A stretch of DNA of 64,000 nucleotides from contig NZ_AP018560.1 of NCBI RefSeq assembly GCF_003967035.1, positions 891,001 to 955,000 on the forward strand. Direction: 5' to 3'. Shown piece by piece: positions 61,964 to 64,000 of this stretch. The DNA comes from Aerosticca soli. Its GTDB lineage: Bacteria > Pseudomonadota > Gammaproteobacteria > Xanthomonadales > Rhodanobacteraceae. The notes beneath the pieces were generated by a model. It searched no databases. It saw nothing but the letters and a program-made list of their open reading frames with translations, and was not told the origin of the DNA. Position numbers and translations under genes: made by a program. Numbering within the stretch: the first letter of the stretch is position 1; each line of letters begins with the position of its first letter.

Positions 61964-63592
61964 TCAACGCGCGGCAGTGTCCGTGACGGTGCCGGTGTTC
62001 CAGGGCAGCCGATCGTGCAGCGAACGCAGCAGCGTGCGCAGGCTGAGCTTGTCGAGTTTGCCGGTGACGCCGCGCGGCAGGTCGTCGACCACCAGCACGT
62101 GCTTGGGCATTTCGAAGCGCGACAGCTTGTGCCGCTGCGCGCGGCAGAAGGCGAGGATCTCCTCGGCATCGGCCCGCACGCCGGCATTGAGCGAGACGAT
62201 CGCCACCACCGCCTCGCCCCAGTCCGGATGCGGCGCGCCGACCACCGCCACTTCGCGCACTGCCGGGTGCTCGGCCACCACTTCCTCGACTGCGGCCGGA
62301 TAGACGTTGTAGCCGCCGGAAATGATCATGAAGCTCTTGCGGTCGACCACGTAGAGATAGCCTTGCTCGTCCAGCCGGCCGATGTCGCCGGTGTTGAGCC
62401 AGCCGTCCACGCCGAGCACTTCGGCGGTGCGTTCGGGCATCTTCCAGTAGCCGCGCATGACCGTCTCGCCGCGGACCCAGATTTCACCCGTCTCACCCGC
62501 CGGCAGCGGCGCGCCGAAGGGATCGCGGATGTCGACCTCCACGTGCAGTGCGGGTGGCCCGCAGGAGGTCAGCAGCGCGGGCTCGTGGTCGACCGCACGC
62601 CGGATGTCGGCGGGACCGAGATAGGAGACGATGCCCCAGGTCGCTTCGGTCAGGCCGTACACGTGGCCGAATTCGCAGCCGAAGGTATGGTAGGCGTCGC
62701 GGATCAGCGCCGGCGTGGCCGGCATCGAGCCGAAGGTCATCAGTCGCCAGGAATCCCGGCCGATGCCGGTGCGCCGCGCCTCCTCGGTCACCCGCTTGAG
62801 CTGGGTCGGCACGAACACGCCGGCGCTGATGTGGTAGCGGTCGGCCAGTTCCAGCGAGGCATGGGCGTCGAAATCGCCGCCGGGCAGCACCGTGGTCATG
62901 CCGTTGCCGAGGTTGATGGTGCCGACCAGGATCGGCACGCCCGGCATCGGGAACGGGTTGTACCAGACGTCCTCGTGGCGCAGGCCCAGTGTCAGTGGCG
63001 TGCGCACCAGCGCCTCGCGCACGCCGCCCTGCGTCCACAGCACGCCCTTGGGCATGCCGGTGGTGCCGGTGGTGTAGCTGATGGCGCAGACGTCATCGGC
63101 ATCGAGCATGGGCCAGGCCGCCGGTGCAGCCGGGGAGTGCGCGATCAGGTCTTCGTAGTCGAGTTCGAGCGCATGGGTCGAACCGATGCCGATGAATTCG
63201 CGGCCCTCCGAGCGCAGGGCGTCGAGTTCGGCGTCGCCCAGCAGCGGCAGGCAGTTTTCCTGCACCAGGATGACCCGCGCTCCGCTGTCGCGGATGACGT
63301 GCAGCATCTGCGCCGGCGAGAAACGCCAGTTGATGCCGACCCGCCAGGCGCCGAGCTTGATGCAGGCGAAGAAGTGCTCGACCACCTCGACGATGTCGTG
63401 CGCCAGGATGCACACGGTGTCGCCCTTGCCGATGCCGAGTGCGGCAAGCGCCGCCGCGAGGCGGTCGCTGCGCTGGTGCATCTCTTCCCAGGTGCGGGTG
63501 CGCCCCGAGGCGCCGTCGACGTAGGCGAGCTTGCGCGGGTAGCTTTTGGCACAGTGACGCACCAGGTCGCGGGGAAGTTGAGTCGTGGGCAT
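61964..63592 (-). CDS. AMP-forming acyl-CoA ligase (C)
   Basis: 542 aa. P-loop YTTGTTGMPKGVLWT, A5 HVYGLTEATWGIV, A7 GWLNTGDIGRL, hinge VDRKSFMIISGGYNVYPAAV and catalytic Lys in LPRGVTGKLDKLSL. The third paralogue in the cluster. The start at 63592 is placed 32 nt after the stop of the DsbA-fold isomerase, which is probably in the same operon. A longer upstream frame is antisense to nothing useful and is ignored. Confidence 0.93.
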   Translation of the reverse strand: MPTTQLPRDLVRHCAKSYPRKLAYVDGASGRTRTWEEMHQRSDRLAAALAALGIGKGDTVCILAHDIVEVVEHFFACIKLGAWRVGINWRFSPAQMLHVIRDSGARVILVQENCLPLLGDAELDALRSEGREFIGIGSTHALELDYEDLIAHSPAAPAAWPMLDADDVCAISYTTGTTGMPKGVLWTQGGVREALVRTPLTLGLRHEDVWYNPFPMPGVPILVGTINLGNGMTTVLPGGDFDAHASLELADRYHISAGVFVPTQLKRVTEEARRTGIGRDSWRLMTFGSMPATPALIRDAYHTFGCEFGHVYGLTEATWGIVSYLGPADIRRAVDHEPALLTSCGPPALHVEVDIRDPFGAPLPAGETGEIWVRGETVMRGYWKMPERTAEVLGVDGWLNTGDIGRLDEQGYLYVVDRKSFMIISGGYNVYPAAVEEVVAEHPAVREVAVVGAPHPDWGEAVVAIVSLNAGVRADAEEILAFCRAQRHKLSRFEMPKHVLVVDDLPRGVTGKLDKLSLRTLLRSLHDRLPWNTGTVTDTAAR

Positions 63593-63624
63593 GGATGGCG
63601 TTCTCCGGATGTCGCCGTAAAGAC

Positions 63625-64000
63625 TCAAAGCCGCGCCAGGCGCAGCTCGCGCAAGTGGTCGGCGACGAACTCGATACGGTCCTGGCCCCAGAACAGCTGG
63701 TCGCCGACGACGAAGGTCGGCACGCCGAAGACGCCACGTTGCTCGGCCCTGGCCCAGTGCTCTTCGAGCCGTTGCCTGCGTTCCGGATCGTCGGCGGCGG
63801 CGAGCAGGACGTCGGCATCCATGCCGGCCCGGGCGGCGATATCGCGTAGCACCTCGTCCCGGCCGATGTCGCGGCCTTCGCCCCATGCGGCGCGCATGGT
63901 CTCGATCACGTAGGCGCGCAGGCAGCCGGCTTCCTCGGCGTACAGCGATGCCGCGCCGGCGCGGGTGGGGTCGGTTTCCGGCGGCGGCGGATTGAATGGG
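63625..64000 (-). CDS. DsbA-fold isomerase, HCCA-isomerase-like (5' part outside window)
   Basis: At least 125 aa, open to the window end. Segments FNPPPPETDPTRAGAASLYA, WGEGRDIGRDEVLRDIAARA and GVFGVPTFVVGDQLFWGQDR show the thioredoxin-like DsbA/GST-kappa fold; the last is the cis-Pro region of 2-hydroxychromene-2-carboxylate isomerases. These are glutathione-dependent in naphthalene pathways, but relatives with other functions exist. The active-site Ser region at the N-terminus is beyond the window, so the assignment is to the fold and family only. Confidence 0.8.
   Translation of the reverse strand, partial: PFNPPPPETDPTRAGAASLYAEEAGCLRAYVIETMRAAWGEGRDIGRDEVLRDIAARAGMDADVLLAAADDPERRQRLEEHWARAEQRGVFGVPTFVVGDQLFWGQDRIEFVADHLRELRLARL

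Noticed and set aside
60176-63913. 1245-aa open frame on the plus strand
   Set aside because: Lies antisense to two clear acyl-CoA ligases and the isomerase, with His/Gln/Arg-rich shadow composition and no domain. High-GC third-position effect.

Overview
The window reads as chromosome of a high-GC gammaproteobacterium of the Xanthomonadales/Lysobacterales type, probably close to Rhodanobacteraceae. Support comes from the gene content and order: phoPQ with a PepSY gene in front, kdsD-kdsC-lptCAB-rpoN-hpf followed by hprK-rapZ-EIIA-HPr-EI, ibaG-murA, DUF2066-AI-2E permease-hda, aceF and an lpdA that carries a lipoyl domain. Short -10 boxes of the TANNNT type set against start codons also fit. 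No species is assigned. GC content and codon use were judged by eye only. No insertion sequence, integrase, phage gene, CRISPR array or rRNA was seen.

Layout. 1-12.6 kb: dusA (cut by the window edge), PepSY-phoP-phoQ, birA-coaX, a SPOR protein, tRNA-Thr(TGT), arginase, a nucleoside-type MFS permease, dusB, a secreted GDSL esterase, metK and hsp20. 12.9-25.6 kb: a cell-envelope and regulatory block, mostly on the minus strand. It holds a regulatory PTS (EI, HPr, EIIA, RapZ, HprK) with no sugar permease, then hpf, rpoN, the LPS export genes lptB/A/C and the KDO genes kdsC/kdsD. ibaG-murA is divergent, followed by two small envelope genes. 25.6-40.4 kb: purM-purN, DUF2066-AI-2E permease-hda, aceF-mscS-lpdA, a PfkB-type kinase, a PilZ/DUF1631 pair and hemW. 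40.6-45.2 kb: a seven-gene operon of a YtrA-type GntR regulator, an ABC exporter and small membrane proteins, with a near-perfect 24-bp palindrome over its promoter. 45.2-52.5 kb: a YtcJ-type amidohydrolase, an exported alpha-amylase with a flavin-dependent halogenase-family protein, and ybdD-cstA.

52.5-64.0 kb is the most distinctive part and looks like a complete accessory catabolic cluster for an aromatic or polycyclic acid. It holds a Rieske ferredoxin, a TetR regulator, a hotdog thioesterase, three AMP-forming acyl-CoA ligases, a DUF35 zinc-ribbon protein paired with a Cys-less thiolase-fold protein, the alpha and beta subunits of a ring-hydroxylating oxygenase, a quinone-oxidoreductase-type MDR protein and the start-truncated end of a DsbA-fold isomerase (HCCA-isomerase-like). 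Inferred logic: the oxygenase with its ferredoxin oxidises a ring, the ligases make CoA thioesters, the DUF35/thiolase pair cleaves or forms a C-C bond, and the TetR protein senses a CoA ester and acts at a palindrome found over the oxygenase promoter. The substrate cannot be read from sequence. The ferredoxin reductase and the ring-cleavage enzyme are not in the window.
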